Shown one piece after another: positions 1 to 9,078 of a stretch of DNA of 64,000 nucleotides. Source of the DNA: JAVJUS01 sp040220455 (lineage in GTDB: Bacteria; Pseudomonadota; Alphaproteobacteria; DSM-16000; Inquilinaceae); the NCBI GenBank assembly GCA_040220455.1, contig JAVJUS010000094.1:124001-188000 (forward strand), read 5' to 3'. The notes under the pieces were generated by a model that did not search any database, had not been told where the DNA came from, and worked only from the letters and a program-made list of their open reading frames with translations. Position numbers and translations under genes: made by a program. Positions within the stretch are counted from its first letter, which is position 1. Each line of letters opens with the position of its first letter.

Positions 1-1
1 C

Positions 2-178
2 TACGCGACGCGGGGTCAGCAATACTGGGGCGTGCGGGTGATCGACGTCTCCAAGGCCAACGACTGGAGCGCGGTGCGCGTCTGGTGGGCACCCGGCGAC
101 GTCATGGGCAGCCGGGTCTACGCCGTCCAGGGCTTCATCTACAACGACCTGACCGTCGCCCAGAACACCGTCGAGTAA
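2..178 (+). CDS. C-terminal end of an unrecognised protein (5' end outside window)
   Basis: An open frame enters the window at the left edge and ends at TAA 176-178, leaving 58 visible residues. The fragment is rich in aromatic residues and short beta-like stretches (for example QQYWGVRVIDV and SRVYAVQGFIYNDL). No family was recognised and no catalytic motif is visible. Codon use is GC-rich like the neighbours, and the gene converges on uraH with only about 20 bases between them. It could be the last domain of a secreted or envelope protein, but this is a guess. Confidence 0.55.
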   Translation, partial: YATRGQQYWGVRVIDVSKANDWSAVRVWWAPGDVMGSRVYAVQGFIYNDLTVAQNTVE

Positions 179-180
179 GC

Positions 181-210
181 GCGGAAAGCCCTTCGGGCCT
201 CAGCTTCCGC
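181..210. terminator. Possible shared hairpin between convergent genes
   Basis: GCGGAA and TTCCGC arms enclose an inner GCCC-TTC-GGGC stem. The hairpin sits at the junction of the left partial gene and uraH and includes the uraH stop codon. There is no T-run on either side, so an intrinsic terminator role is only inferred from position. Confidence 0.3.
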
Positions 211-559
211 GATAGGTGGTGTAGGACCACGGGCTGACGAGCAGCGGCACGTGGTAGTGCACGGCCGCGTCGGCGATGGCGAAGCGCACCGGCACCTCGT
301 CGAGGAAGGGCGGGTCGGGCAGGGCGAGTCCGAGCCCCGCGAAATAGGCCCCGACGGCGAAGACCAGCTCGTAGCGCGCGGCGACGAAGTCGGGCCCCTC
401 GACGAGCGGGCCGTCGCCGCGCCCGTCGGCATTGGTCACGATCTCCCGCACCGGATCGTAGCGCCCGCTGACCGGGTCGCGGCGCGACAGCCGGACGGCA
501 AGGCCGGCGGCCGGCCGGCCGTTGGCGGTGTCGAGGACATGGGTCGTCAGGCGTCCCAT
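200..559 (-). CDS. uraH: 5-hydroxyisourate hydrolase
   Basis: Hydrolyses 5-hydroxyisourate, the unstable product of urate oxidation, to OHCU, the substrate of the neighbouring UraD. The protein has 119 residues, the usual size for this transthyretin-like family. The N-terminal signature THVLDTANGRPA (His7), the HYHVPLL segment (residues 101-107) and the C-terminal YRGS tetrapeptide (116-119), diagnostic for the enzyme rather than transthyretin, are all present. It lies 64 bases downstream of uraD on the same strand, so the two are probably cotranscribed. No uricase gene is in the window; it may lie outside or be replaced by another enzyme. Confidence 0.95.
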   Translation of the reverse strand: MGRLTTHVLDTANGRPAAGLAVRLSRRDPVSGRYDPVREIVTNADGRGDGPLVEGPDFVAARYELVFAVGAYFAGLGLALPDPPFLDEVPVRFAIADAAVHYHVPLLVSPWSYTTYRGS

Positions 560-623
560 CGGTATCTCCTGGCGTTTCGGCGGGGGCTGGTCGGCGCGGC
601 GGCGGGACGTGTTCGAACGGCGA

Positions 624-1166
624 TCAGCCGCTGCCTCCGGGATCGGTCTCGTCGATCAGGTCGGCCAGGCGGAACCGGGCGATCCGCGCGATCTGGGTCA
701 GCGCCGCCTCGCGCTCCGTCTCGGGGTCGTTGGCGAGGCGGGTCTCCATCGCCGCGAGGATGTCCTGCTTGTCGAGCCCCTTGACGGCGATGACGAAGGG
801 CATGGCGAAGCGCTCGCGATAGGCGGTGTTGAGCCGGTCGAAGCGCTCGTATTCCGCCTCGCTCAGCCGGTCCAGCCCGGCACCGCGCTGCTCGCCCGTC
901 GACGCCTCGGTCAGGGCGCCAGCGCGCGCCGCCTTGCCGGCCAGGTCCGGGTGGTTGCGGATCAGCGTCATCTGCCGCTCGACCGGGGCGTGGCGCACCA
1001 CCGCGCACATCGCGTCATGCAGCGTGCCGATCGAGGAGAAGGGCCGGCCCGGCGCCGCGCCCTCCGCGACCCAGGGCGCGTGCTCGAAGATCCCGCCCAG
1101 CGCCTCGACGAACCGGTCGGCGGGCAGGGCGTTGATCTGCGCCAGCGTGAAGCGATATGCCGTCAT
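624..1166 (-). CDS. uraD: 2-oxo-4-hydroxy-4-carboxy-5-ureidoimidazoline (OHCU) decarboxylase
   Basis: Decarboxylates OHCU to S-allantoin, the step after UraH in urate breakdown. The 180-residue protein shows the family motif NHPDLAGKA (71-79, with the likely catalytic His72), the GEQRGAGLDRL segment (about 91-101) and the FAMPFVIAVKG motif (120-130). The open frame extends further upstream, but the ATG at 1166 begins MTAYRFTLAQIN, the typical N-terminus of the family, so it was chosen. The gene is divergent from xdhA with about 140 bases between starts, which places purine oxidation and urate processing under a shared control region. Confidence 0.93.
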   Translation of the reverse strand: MTAYRFTLAQINALPADRFVEALGGIFEHAPWVAEGAAPGRPFSSIGTLHDAMCAVVRHAPVERQMTLIRNHPDLAGKAARAGALTEASTGEQRGAGLDRLSEAEYERFDRLNTAYRERFAMPFVIAVKGLDKQDILAAMETRLANDPETEREAALTQIARIARFRLADLIDETDPGGSG

Positions 1167-1308
1167 GGGGCGCGATGATGGGCCGGCCAGGTCGGTCGGG
1201 CAAGAACCGAGGAGCGTCGCGCACGGCCCCGGAATTGCATAGACTTCGCGGGGATCGGCGCCACGCCCGGACGCGCGGCGCCGGGGGGCCGACGAAGCCA
1301 GGGACCAG

Positions 1309-2787
1309 ATGCAGCGCATGAGCGACCGGATCCACTTCCTCCTGGGCGAGACGGCCACCACCGCCGCGGTCGAGGACCCGACGACCACGGTGCTGCAATG
1401 GCTGCGCGCCCGGGGCCGGACCGGGACGAAGGAAGGCTGCGCGGAAGGCGACTGCGGCGCCTGCACCGTGGTGCTGGGCGAGCTCGACGGCTCGGCAGAC
1501 GCGCCGCGGCTGCGCTATCGCGCCGTGAATTCCTGCATCCAGTTCCTGCCCACGCTCCACGGCCGCCAGCTCCTGACCGTCGAGGACCTGGCGGAGCCCG
1601 GCGGCGATCTGCACCCGACCCAGGACGCGATGGTGGCCGAGCACGGCTCCCAGTGCGGCTTCTGCACGCCCGGATTCGTGATGGCGCTGTTCGCGCTCTA
1701 CCACGATCCCGACCTGCCGGAGAGTCCGGACCGGGCGGCGATCGACGACGGGCTGGCAGGCAACCTGTGCCGCTGCACCGGCTACCGTCCGATCGTCGCC
1801 GCCGCGCGGCGGGCGCTCGGCGGCGAGCGCGCGGACCGGTTCTCCCGGGGCCGGGAGCGCACGATGGAGGCGCTACAGGCGATCCGGGCGGGCCGCATGC
1901 CGGAAATCGACGGCTTCCACGCGCCGCGCTCGGTCACGGAGCTGGTCCGGCTCTACGCCGAGCGGCCGAAGGCGCTGCTGCTGGGCGGCGGCACGGATGT
2001 CGGGCTTTGGGTGACCAAGGACCATCGCCGTCTGCCGGCCCTGATCCATGTCGGCGACGTCGCGGACATGCGCGACGTGGTCGACACGGGCGACACGCTC
2101 GATATCGGTGCGGCGGCGACGTACACGGAGATCCTGCCCGCGCTGGACCGGCGCTTTCCCGACTTCGCGGCCATGGTCCGGCGCCTCGGCGCGATGCAGG
2201 TGCGCAACGCCGGCACCATGGGCGGCAACGTCGCCAACGGCTCGCCGATCGGCGACAGCATGCCGCCGCTGATCGCGCTCGGCGCCCGTGTCGTCCTCAA
2301 CCGGGCCGGCCAGCGGCGGGAGATGGCGCTCGAGGATTTCTATCTAGGCTACAAGCGCACGGCGCTGGAGGAGGGAGAGTTCGTCGAGCGGCTGCGCATC
2401 CCGATCTGGGCGGAGGACCGGCGCTTCGGCGTCTACAAGGTCTCCAAGCGGCGCGACCAGGACATCTCCGCCGTGTGCGCCGGCTTCGCCTTCTCCCTGA
2501 CCGAGGACGGGCGGGTCACCGCCTTCCGGGCGGCCTATGGCGGCATGGCGGCAACCCCGAAGCGTGCCCGGGCTGCGGAGGCCGCGGTCGAGGGCCGGCC
2601 CTGGACGCTGGAGACCGTGGCGGCCGGCATGGCCGCGCTCGCCCGGGACTTCGAGCCGATGACGGACATGCGGGCCAGCGCCGAATACCGGGCATCGACC
2701 GCGCGCAACCTGATGATGAAGCTCTATCTCGAAACCACGGGCCAGATCGGCGGCCCGAAGGAGACCCGGGTGGCGCGCCATGGCTGA
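1309..2787 (+). CDS. xdhA: Xanthine dehydrogenase, iron-sulfur/FAD subunit
   Basis: Small subunit of cytoplasmic xanthine dehydrogenase; it passes electrons from the molybdenum centre through two 2Fe-2S clusters to FAD and NAD. The plant-type cluster uses Cys44, Cys49, Cys52 (CAEGDCGAC) and Cys76. The second cluster uses CGFCTPG (116, 119) and NLCRCTGYRP (154, 156). A FAD-binding domain follows (LLGGGTDVGLW near 225 and MGGNVANGSPIGD near 304), then the CO-dehydrogenase flavoprotein C-terminal domain. At 492 residues it has the usual length of bacterial XdhA. An in-frame ATG at 1318 is an alternative start. It overlaps xdhB by 8 bases. Confidence 0.96.
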   Translation: MQRMSDRIHFLLGETATTAAVEDPTTTVLQWLRARGRTGTKEGCAEGDCGACTVVLGELDGSADAPRLRYRAVNSCIQFLPTLHGRQLLTVEDLAEPGGDLHPTQDAMVAEHGSQCGFCTPGFVMALFALYHDPDLPESPDRAAIDDGLAGNLCRCTGYRPIVAAARRALGGERADRFSRGRERTMEALQAIRAGRMPEIDGFHAPRSVTELVRLYAERPKALLLGGGTDVGLWVTKDHRRLPALIHVGDVADMRDVVDTGDTLDIGAAATYTEILPALDRRFPDFAAMVRRLGAMQVRNAGTMGGNVANGSPIGDSMPPLIALGARVVLNRAGQRREMALEDFYLGYKRTALEEGEFVERLRIPIWAEDRRFGVYKVSKRRDQDISAVCAGFAFSLTEDGRVTAFRAAYGGMAATPKRARAAEAAVEGRPWTLETVAAGMAALARDFEPMTDMRASAEYRASTARNLMMKLYLETTGQIGGPKETRVARHG

Positions 2788-5128
2788 CACCCCACCGGCG
2801 ACCGCGCGGCCGATCGCGGGCGGCCCCCGCACCGCGCTGGCGCATGACAGCGCGGTCAAGCATGTCACCGGCCGGGCGGTCTACACCGACGACATTCCGG
2901 AGCTGCCGGGCACGCTGCACGCCGCCATCCGCCTGTCGGACCGGGCGCATGCGGCGATCCTGGGCATCGACACGGCGGCGGCCGCCACGGCACCCGGCGT
3001 GTGCGCGGTGATGACGGCGGCCGATGTCCCGGGCGAGGTCGATATCGGCCCTGTGTTCCCCGGCGACCCGGTGCTCGCCGACGGCCTCGTCGAATATGCC
3101 GGCCAGGCGGTCGCCGTGGTCGCGGCCGACCGCCTCGACCAGGCGATCGCCGCCGCGGCGACGATCGGGGTGGAGTACGCCGACAAGCCCGCGATCCTGA
3201 CGGCCGAGGAAGCGCTGGCCGCCGAGCATTTCGTGTCGCCGAGCCTGACCTTCCGGCTGGGCGATGCCGAGGCCGAGATCGCCGGGGCGCCGCGTCGGCT
3301 CGACGGCGACCTGCGCATCGGCGGGCAGGACCACTTCTATCTCGAGGGCCAGATCGCCTACGCCCTGCCGGGCGAGGACGGGGACATGCTCGTCCATTCC
3401 TCGACCCAGCATCCCTCCGAGGTCCAGCACCTGATCGCCAAGGTGCTGGGCCGGCCGGACCACGCGGTCACGGTCGAGGTGCGGCGCATGGGCGGCGGCT
3501 TCGGCGGCAAGGAGACCCAGCCCGCGCTGATCGCCTGCCTCGCCGCGCTGCTGGCCGATCGCACGGGACGGCCGGTCAAGCTGCGCCTGGACCGGGACGT
3601 GGACATGGTGCTGACCGGCAAGCGGCACGAGTTCTTCGCCCGCTGGCGCGTCGGCTTCGACGACGACGGGGTGCTGCGGGGCGTGGACATGGAGCTCGCC
3701 GGGCGCTGCGGCATGTCGGCCGATCTCTCGAACGCCGTCATCGACCGGGCGATGTTCCATGCCGACAACGCCTATTTCCTGGGCGCGGCGACGATCACCG
3801 GCCACCGGTGCAAGACGCACACGGTCTCCAACACCGCCTTCCGCGGCTTCGGCGGCCCCCAGGGGATGGTCGCGATCGAATACGCCATCGACGCCGTGGC
3901 GCGCGCCGTCGGCAAGGACCCTCTCGATGTCCGCAAGGCCAACCTCTACGGCGGGCCGGGGCGCGAGACGACGCCCTATCACCAGCGGGTCGACGACGGC
4001 ATCCTGCCCCGCCTGATCGACCGCCTCGAGGTTTCCTCCGACTATCGCGCGCGGCGTCGGGCGATCGACGATTTCAACGCGGCCCATCCGGTGCTCAAGA
4101 AGGGGATGGCGCTGACGCCGGTGAAGTTCGGCATCTCCTTCACCGCGACGCATCTCAACCAGGCCGGCGCGCTGATCCAGGTCTACCAGGACGGCTCGGT
4201 CCAGCTGAACCACGGCGGGACGGAGATGGGACAGGGCGTCTACGTCAAGGTCGCCCAGATCGTCGCCGACGCCTTCCAGATCGATTACGACCGCATCCGG
4301 ATCACCGCGACGACGACGGGCAAGGTGCCCAACACCTCGCCCACGGCGGCGTCCTCGGGCACCGACCTGAACGGGGCGGCGGCGCTTGACGCGGCGCGCC
4401 AGATCAAGAACCGGCTCGTCCTGTTCTTCGCCGAGCACTTCAAGGTCGCGCCCGAAGGCGTGATCTTCAAGGACAACTGCGTCTTCGTCGGCAACGAGGC
4501 CATGAGCTTCGGCGCGGCCGTCAAGCTCGCCTACATGAACCGGATCTCGCTGTCGGCGGCCGGCTTCTACAAGACGCCGAAGATCTGGTGGAGCCGGGAG
4601 GAGGGCCGCGGCCGGCCGTTCTACTACTACGCCTACGGCGCCGCGTGCTCGGAGGTGCTGGTCGACACCCTGACCGGGGAGTCGGCCGTCACCCGCGTCG
4701 ATATCCTCCACGACTGCGGCGACAGCATCAATCCGGCCATCGACCTGGGCCAGATCGAGGGCGGCTTCGTCCAGGGCATGGGCTGGCTGACGACAGAGGA
4801 GCTGTGGTGGGACGCCGAGGGCCGGCTGAAGACGCACGCCCCCTCGACCTACAAGATCCCGACCTCGTCCGACGTGCCGGAGGATTTCCGCGTCGCCTTC
4901 TGGCGGGACGGCGGCAATCGGGAGGACGTGGTCAAGAAGTCGAAGGCGGTGGGCGAGCCGCCGCTGATGCTCGCGATCTCCGTCTACATGGCGCTCGAGG
5001 ACGCGATCTCGTCGATCGGGCACCACCGGGTGCCGGTCGATCTGGACTGCCCGGCGACGCCGGAGCGCCTGCTGCACGCCGCCGAGGCCGTGCGCGCGGC
5101 GTCCGGCGGCCGCAAGGCGGCGGAATAG
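2780..5128 (+). CDS. xdhB: Xanthine dehydrogenase, molybdopterin-binding subunit
   Basis: Large catalytic subunit that hydroxylates hypoxanthine and xanthine at the molybdenum cofactor. The 782-residue protein contains the aldehyde oxidase/xanthine dehydrogenase a/b-hammerhead domain, then molybdopterin contacts QHPSEVQ (210-216), GGGFGGKET (238-246) and FRGFGGPQGM (near 355). The catalytic glutamate lies in VGEPPL (Glu726). The start codon lies inside the end of xdhA, so translation is probably coupled and keeps the subunits in balance. Nothing appears truncated. Confidence 0.97.
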   Translation: MADTPPATARPIAGGPRTALAHDSAVKHVTGRAVYTDDIPELPGTLHAAIRLSDRAHAAILGIDTAAAATAPGVCAVMTAADVPGEVDIGPVFPGDPVLADGLVEYAGQAVAVVAADRLDQAIAAAATIGVEYADKPAILTAEEALAAEHFVSPSLTFRLGDAEAEIAGAPRRLDGDLRIGGQDHFYLEGQIAYALPGEDGDMLVHSSTQHPSEVQHLIAKVLGRPDHAVTVEVRRMGGGFGGKETQPALIACLAALLADRTGRPVKLRLDRDVDMVLTGKRHEFFARWRVGFDDDGVLRGVDMELAGRCGMSADLSNAVIDRAMFHADNAYFLGAATITGHRCKTHTVSNTAFRGFGGPQGMVAIEYAIDAVARAVGKDPLDVRKANLYGGPGRETTPYHQRVDDGILPRLIDRLEVSSDYRARRRAIDDFNAAHPVLKKGMALTPVKFGISFTATHLNQAGALIQVYQDGSVQLNHGGTEMGQGVYVKVAQIVADAFQIDYDRIRITATTTGKVPNTSPTAASSGTDLNGAAALDAARQIKNRLVLFFAEHFKVAPEGVIFKDNCVFVGNEAMSFGAAVKLAYMNRISLSAAGFYKTPKIWWSREEGRGRPFYYYAYGAACSEVLVDTLTGESAVTRVDILHDCGDSINPAIDLGQIEGGFVQGMGWLTTEELWWDAEGRLKTHAPSTYKIPTSSDVPEDFRVAFWRDGGNREDVVKKSKAVGEPPLMLAISVYMALEDAISSIGHHRVPVDLDCPATPERLLHAAEAVRAASGGRKAAE

Positions 5129-5153
5129 GGACGGAGCAGGGGAAGGAACGGCG

Positions 5154-5993
5154 ATGGGCGGCGACTGGCTGGAGGCCCTGCGGCAGGCGCGCCTGGACGG
5201 CGAGGCCTGCGTCCTCGTCACCGTGGCGACGGCCGACGGCTCGACGCCGCGCACGGCCGGTACGAAGATGGCCGTCTTCCGCGACCGCTTCGCCGGCACG
5301 GTCGGCGGCGGCAATCTGGAATTCCGTGCCCAGCAGATCGCGCGGGAGATGCTGGAAAGGGGCGCGGCCGGCGCGGTGCTCCACGAATTTCCGCTCGGCC
5401 CGGCGCTCGGCCAGTGCTGCGGCGGCAACACCACCCTGCTGTTCGAGCCGATCCGCCCGCCGGAGACGACGCTGCTGCTCTATGGCGCCGGCCATGTCGG
5501 TCAGGCCCTGGCGGGCGTGCTGGCCGACCTGCCGTTCCGGGTGCTCTGGATCGACTCCCGGGAGGAGCTGTTCCCCGATCTGGTCGCGCCGAACATCCGC
5601 ATCATCCACACCGACCAGCCGGTGGCGGAGGTCGACGCCGCACCGCCGGGTGCCTTCCACCTGGTCATGACGCACAGCCACGACACCGATCTGGAGCTTG
5701 TCGAGGCGGTTTTGAGACGCGGCGACGCCGGGTTCCTGGGGCTGATCGGCTCGGCCTCCAAGCGGGCCCGGTTCGAGCGGCGGCTGGTCAAGCAGGGGCT
5801 CGACGCCGGCCGGCTGGTCTGCCCGATCGGCATCGAGGGCATCGGCGACAAGCACCCCAAGGCCATCGCCGTGTCGACGGCCGCCCAACTGCTGCGCGCC
5901 GCGGAGGCCGCGCGGGCCGGGACGGAGGCGGATGAGGCGGCGGACTCGGCGGCGCACGGCCCGGCACCCGCGGCCGAACGCTCCGAAATCTAG
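5154..5993 (+). CDS. xdhC: XdhC, molybdenum-cofactor insertion chaperone for xanthine dehydrogenase
   Basis: XdhC binds the molybdenum cofactor, favours its sulfuration and inserts it into XdhB; it is not part of the mature enzyme. The 279-residue protein has the XdhC/CoxI N-terminal domain (TADGSTPRTAGTKM, GGGNLEF, QCCGGN) followed by a Rossmann-like domain (LLLYGAGHVGQAL near 108 and the FLGLIGSASKR segment near 195). The start is preceded by AAGGAA at good distance and lies 25 bases after xdhB. The last 30 or so residues are Ala/Glu-rich and look dispensable. Confidence 0.94.
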   Translation: MGGDWLEALRQARLDGEACVLVTVATADGSTPRTAGTKMAVFRDRFAGTVGGGNLEFRAQQIAREMLERGAAGAVLHEFPLGPALGQCCGGNTTLLFEPIRPPETTLLLYGAGHVGQALAGVLADLPFRVLWIDSREELFPDLVAPNIRIIHTDQPVAEVDAAPPGAFHLVMTHSHDTDLELVEAVLRRGDAGFLGLIGSASKRARFERRLVKQGLDAGRLVCPIGIEGIGDKHPKAIAVSTAAQLLRAAEAARAGTEADEAADSAAHGPAPAAERSEI

Positions 5994-6049
5994 GAAATCT
6001 TGTTTCGGGCCGTCGGTGGGCGACCCGGAAGACCCAAGGCGGCCGGGAA

Positions 6050-6074
6050 ACCGCCGGAAACAAGCGGTCTTTTT
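6050..6074 (+). terminator. Weak candidate terminator after xdhC
   Basis: ACCGC and GCGGT arms with a 9-base loop are followed by CTTTTT. This is the only hairpin plus T-run in the 192-base gap between xdhC and the decarboxylase gene. The stem is short, so the call is tentative. Confidence 0.3.
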
Positions 6075-6185
6075 CGGCTCTCGGATTCGCTACGTCTTTT
6101 CAATCCCTTCCCGGACCCGTACCTATGGGCGGCACACCGATACGGGCCGGTAGGCGGTCACGGCGGTTCTCGAGGGGGCAAGCCC

Positions 6186-7370
6186 ATGCTCGACACCTTC
6201 GACTCCGCCGCGACGATGGTCGCGGCCCTGCGTCCCGACGAGCCGGTGGTCGCCTTGCGGCCCCACGTCCTGGAGTCGCAGGCAAGGGCGTTCGTCGACG
6301 GCTTTCCGGGCGACGTGCTCTACGCGGTCAAGTGCAACCACGACCCGCATGTGCTGCGGGCGCTCCACGGTGGCGGCATCCGGCATTTCGACGTGGCCTC
6401 GCCCAAGGAGATCCGGCGCATCGGCGCCGCCTTCCCGGACAGTGAGCGGGCCTTCATGCATCCGGTGAAGACCCGCACGGCCATTGCCGAGGCGTGGCGC
6501 GTTCACGGCATCCGGACCTTCGCGCTCGACTGCCAGGAGGAACTCGACAAGCTGATCGAGGCGAGCGGCGACTCGCCCGACCTGGTGCCGATGGTGCGGC
6601 TGGAGGTGCCGCGCGGCGCGGCGATCCTGGACCTGGGCGGCAAGTTCGGCGCGCCGGTGGACGAGGCGGCGGCGATCCTGGCCCGGGCGGCGACGACGGC
6701 CGACGGCCGGCCGCGCCGGCTGGGCCTGACCTTCCATGTGGGCTCCCAGTGTCTCGACCCGGATGCCTGGGGGCGGGCGATCGGGCTGGCCGGCATGGCC
6801 AAGGACCGGGCGGGCGTGTCGGTCTCCCATCTCGATGTCGGCGGCGGCTTCCCCGCGGCCTATTCCGACGCCACGCCGCCGTCCCTCGACCGGTTCGTCG
6901 GCGTGATCCGCGACGCCATGCGCTTCAACGGCTTCGGGGAGGACACCCACCTGTCCTGCGAGCCGGGGCGCGCGCTGGTCGCCGCCGGCGTCTCCATCAT
7001 CGTGCGCGTCGTGCTGCGCAAGGGCGACGCGCTCTACATCAACGACGGGGTCTATGGCCGGCTCGACGAGCTCAAGATGCCCGGCTTCAAGCATCCGCTG
7101 CGCCTGATCCGGCCGGAGGGCAGGCCGTCGGCGGAGATCGCGGAGTACCGCATGTTCGGTCCGACCTGCGACCCGATCGACAGCCTGGACGGGCCGTTCC
7201 GGCTGCCCGCCGACGTGGCGGAGGGCGACTGGATCGAGATCGGCCAGGCCGGCGCCTATTCCACGGCGCTCGAGACCGACTTCAACGGCTTCGGCGGGTC
7301 GAGCACGGTGATCCTGACCGACGCGCCGCTCGCTGCGGTCGAGCCGGCACAAAGCCGCCGCGCGGCATGA
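6186..7370 (+). CDS. Ornithine/lysine (fold III) PLP-dependent decarboxylase
   Basis: Makes putrescine (or cadaverine) by decarboxylating ornithine (or lysine), the entry step of polyamine synthesis in many alphaproteobacteria. The 394-residue protein has the alanine-racemase fold signatures of eukaryote-type ODC: the PLP lysine in YAVKCN (Lys49), HVGSQ (184-188), LDVGGGFP (216-223), EPGR (259-262) and the active-site cysteine in FGPTCDPIDSLDG (Cys328). The frame is open further upstream, but the ATG at 6186 follows GAGGGGGC and gives the family's usual length. Its stop overlaps the next start as ATGA. Substrate preference (Orn versus Lys) cannot be read from these motifs. Confidence 0.9.
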   Translation: MLDTFDSAATMVAALRPDEPVVALRPHVLESQARAFVDGFPGDVLYAVKCNHDPHVLRALHGGGIRHFDVASPKEIRRIGAAFPDSERAFMHPVKTRTAIAEAWRVHGIRTFALDCQEELDKLIEASGDSPDLVPMVRLEVPRGAAILDLGGKFGAPVDEAAAILARAATTADGRPRRLGLTFHVGSQCLDPDAWGRAIGLAGMAKDRAGVSVSHLDVGGGFPAAYSDATPPSLDRFVGVIRDAMRFNGFGEDTHLSCEPGRALVAAGVSIIVRVVLRKGDALYINDGVYGRLDELKMPGFKHPLRLIRPEGRPSAEIAEYRMFGPTCDPIDSLDGPFRLPADVAEGDWIEIGQAGAYSTALETDFNGFGGSSTVILTDAPLAAVEPAQSRRAA

Positions 7371-8137
7371 CGGGGCTCGCCGGACGCAGCGTCCTCGTCA
7401 CCGGGGCGAGCCGGGGGATCGGCGCGGCCACGGCCCGGGCCTTCGCGGCCGCCGGGGCCTCGGTCCTGCTGGCCGCGCGCTCGCTCGATGCCTGCCGGGC
7501 GGAGGCCGAGGGGATCGGGAAGGCGGGCGGGCAGGCCGGTGGACGGGCCGAGGCGATCGCCTGCGACGTGGCCGACTACGCCGCCGTCGAGGCCGCGGTG
7601 GCGCGGGCGGTGGACGCCTTCGGCGGGCTCGACATCGTCGTCGACAATGCCGGGGTGATCGAGCCGATCGGCCGGTTTTCGGAGGTCGATCCGGCGGACT
7701 GGGCGCGGTCGATCGGGATCAACCTCGTCGGCGCGATGCATGTGGCCCGTGCCGCGATGCCGGCACTGGCCGAGCGGGGCGGCACGCTGATCACCGTCTC
7801 CTCCGGCGCGGCCCATCGGCCGCTCGACGGGTGGAGTGCCTATTGCGCCGGCAAGGCCGGTCTGGCCATGCTGACCCGGTCGATCCACGCGGAGGAGGGC
7901 GCGCGGGTACGCGTCTTCGGGCTCAGTCCCGGCGTGATCGACACGGAGATGCAGACGACGATCCGGGCCTCCGGCATCAATCCCGTCAGCCGGCTGGCGC
8001 GCTCCGACCTGGCTTCGCCCGACGACCCGGCGCGGGTCATGGTCTGGCTCGCCGGGCCGGAGGCCGAGGATCTGCGGGGCCAGGAGGTCGATGTCCGCGA
8101 GCCGGATATCCGCCGGCGCGCCGGCCTCGACCCCTGA
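7367..8137 (+). CDS. Short-chain dehydrogenase/reductase
   Basis: NAD(P)-dependent oxidoreductase of the classical SDR family, 256 residues. Cofactor loop TGASRGIG (12-19), DNAG (93-96, in place of the usual NNAG), active-site Ser near 145 (ITVSSGAA), Tyr159 and Lys163 (YCAGK) are visible. The specific substrate is unknown. The start codon overlaps the stop of the decarboxylase gene by ATGA, which implies translational coupling and suggests, but does not prove, a role in amine or amino-aldehyde metabolism. Confidence 0.88.
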   Translation: MTGLAGRSVLVTGASRGIGAATARAFAAAGASVLLAARSLDACRAEAEGIGKAGGQAGGRAEAIACDVADYAAVEAAVARAVDAFGGLDIVVDNAGVIEPIGRFSEVDPADWARSIGINLVGAMHVARAAMPALAERGGTLITVSSGAAHRPLDGWSAYCAGKAGLAMLTRSIHAEEGARVRVFGLSPGVIDTEMQTTIRASGINPVSRLARSDLASPDDPARVMVWLAGPEAEDLRGQEVDVREPDIRRRAGLDP

Positions 8138-8169
8138 CAGCGACCGGGCGCGGAAAGGGTGGCACCGCG

Positions 8170-9078
8170 ATGGACAGCGTGGATGACGGGTCGGGCAGCG
8201 CCCACGGTTTCGCCTCCGACTACGCGACCCCGGCGCGCCGGGTGCTGCCCTGCCTGGGCGCGCGCGGCTTTCACCGCACGGTCTATTGGGAGTACGGGAG
8301 CCGGCCGGCCCAAGGCGGTCGGCCAGATACGGTCTGCGTCCACGGCCTGACGCGCCAGGGCCGCGACTTCGACGCGCTGGCGGCCGATCTGGCGCGCGAT
8401 CGCCGGGTCGCCTGCCCCGACATCGTCGGGCGCGGGGCGAGCGATTGGCTGGCGGACCCGTCGGAATACGGCTATCCGCGCTATGTCGGGGACATGGCGA
8501 CGCTGATCGCCCGGCTCGACACGGACAGCGTGGACTGGGTCGGCACCTCCATGGGCGGGCTGATCGGGCTGTTCCTGGCGGCGACGCCCGGCAATCCGAT
8601 CCGCCGGCTGGTCCTGAACGACATCGGCCCGTTCCTGCCGGCGGCGGCCGTCGGGGCCATCGTCGACGGGCTGGGCGAGAAGACCTTCGCCGATATCGAC
8701 GCGCTGGAGGCCCATCTGCGCGAGAGTTCGGCCGGCTTCGGCCCGCTGACCGACGCCCAGTGGCGCCACCTCGCCCGTGTTTCGTCCGAGATCCGGCCCG
8801 ACGGGACCGTGGCGCGCAACTACGACCCGGCGATCGCCGAGCCGCTGCGCGCCGCGCCGGTGGAGGACGTCGACCTCTGGGCCTACTGGGACGCGGTCCG
8901 GTGCCCGGTGCTGGTGATCCGCGGCGCGGAGTCGCCGCTGCTGACGGAGGCGATCGTGGCGGAGATGCGCCGGCGCGGGCCGGACGCAGAGGTCGTCACG
9001 GTTCCGGGGACCGGCCATGCGCCGATGCTGATGGCGCCCGACCAGATCGCGGCGGTCCGTGGCTTCCTCGATGCCTGA
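8170..9078 (+). CDS. Alpha/beta-fold hydrolase
   Basis: A soluble serine hydrolase of 302 residues. The oxyanion HG motif is at 58-59 (VHGLTRQG), the nucleophile elbow is GTSMGG with Ser127, and the catalytic His is about 283 (GTGHAPML); an acidic residue after strand 6 (RGAESPLL, about 254) may complete the triad. Neighbouring residues NDIGPF near 153 resemble those in small-ester and haloperoxidase-like hydrolases. The frame is open upstream, but the ATG at 8170 gives a normal N-terminus. It overlaps the next gene by 8 bases. Substrate not identifiable. Confidence 0.85.
   Translation: MDSVDDGSGSAHGFASDYATPARRVLPCLGARGFHRTVYWEYGSRPAQGGRPDTVCVHGLTRQGRDFDALAADLARDRRVACPDIVGRGASDWLADPSEYGYPRYVGDMATLIARLDTDSVDWVGTSMGGLIGLFLAATPGNPIRRLVLNDIGPFLPAAAVGAIVDGLGEKTFADIDALEAHLRESSAGFGPLTDAQWRHLARVSSEIRPDGTVARNYDPAIAEPLRAAPVEDVDLWAYWDAVRCPVLVIRGAESPLLTEAIVAEMRRRGPDAEVVTVPGTGHAPMLMAPDQIAAVRGFLDA

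Noticed and set aside
2516..5434. A 972-codon open frame on the minus strand
   Set aside because: Antisense to xdhB, which has intact cofactor motifs across its full length.
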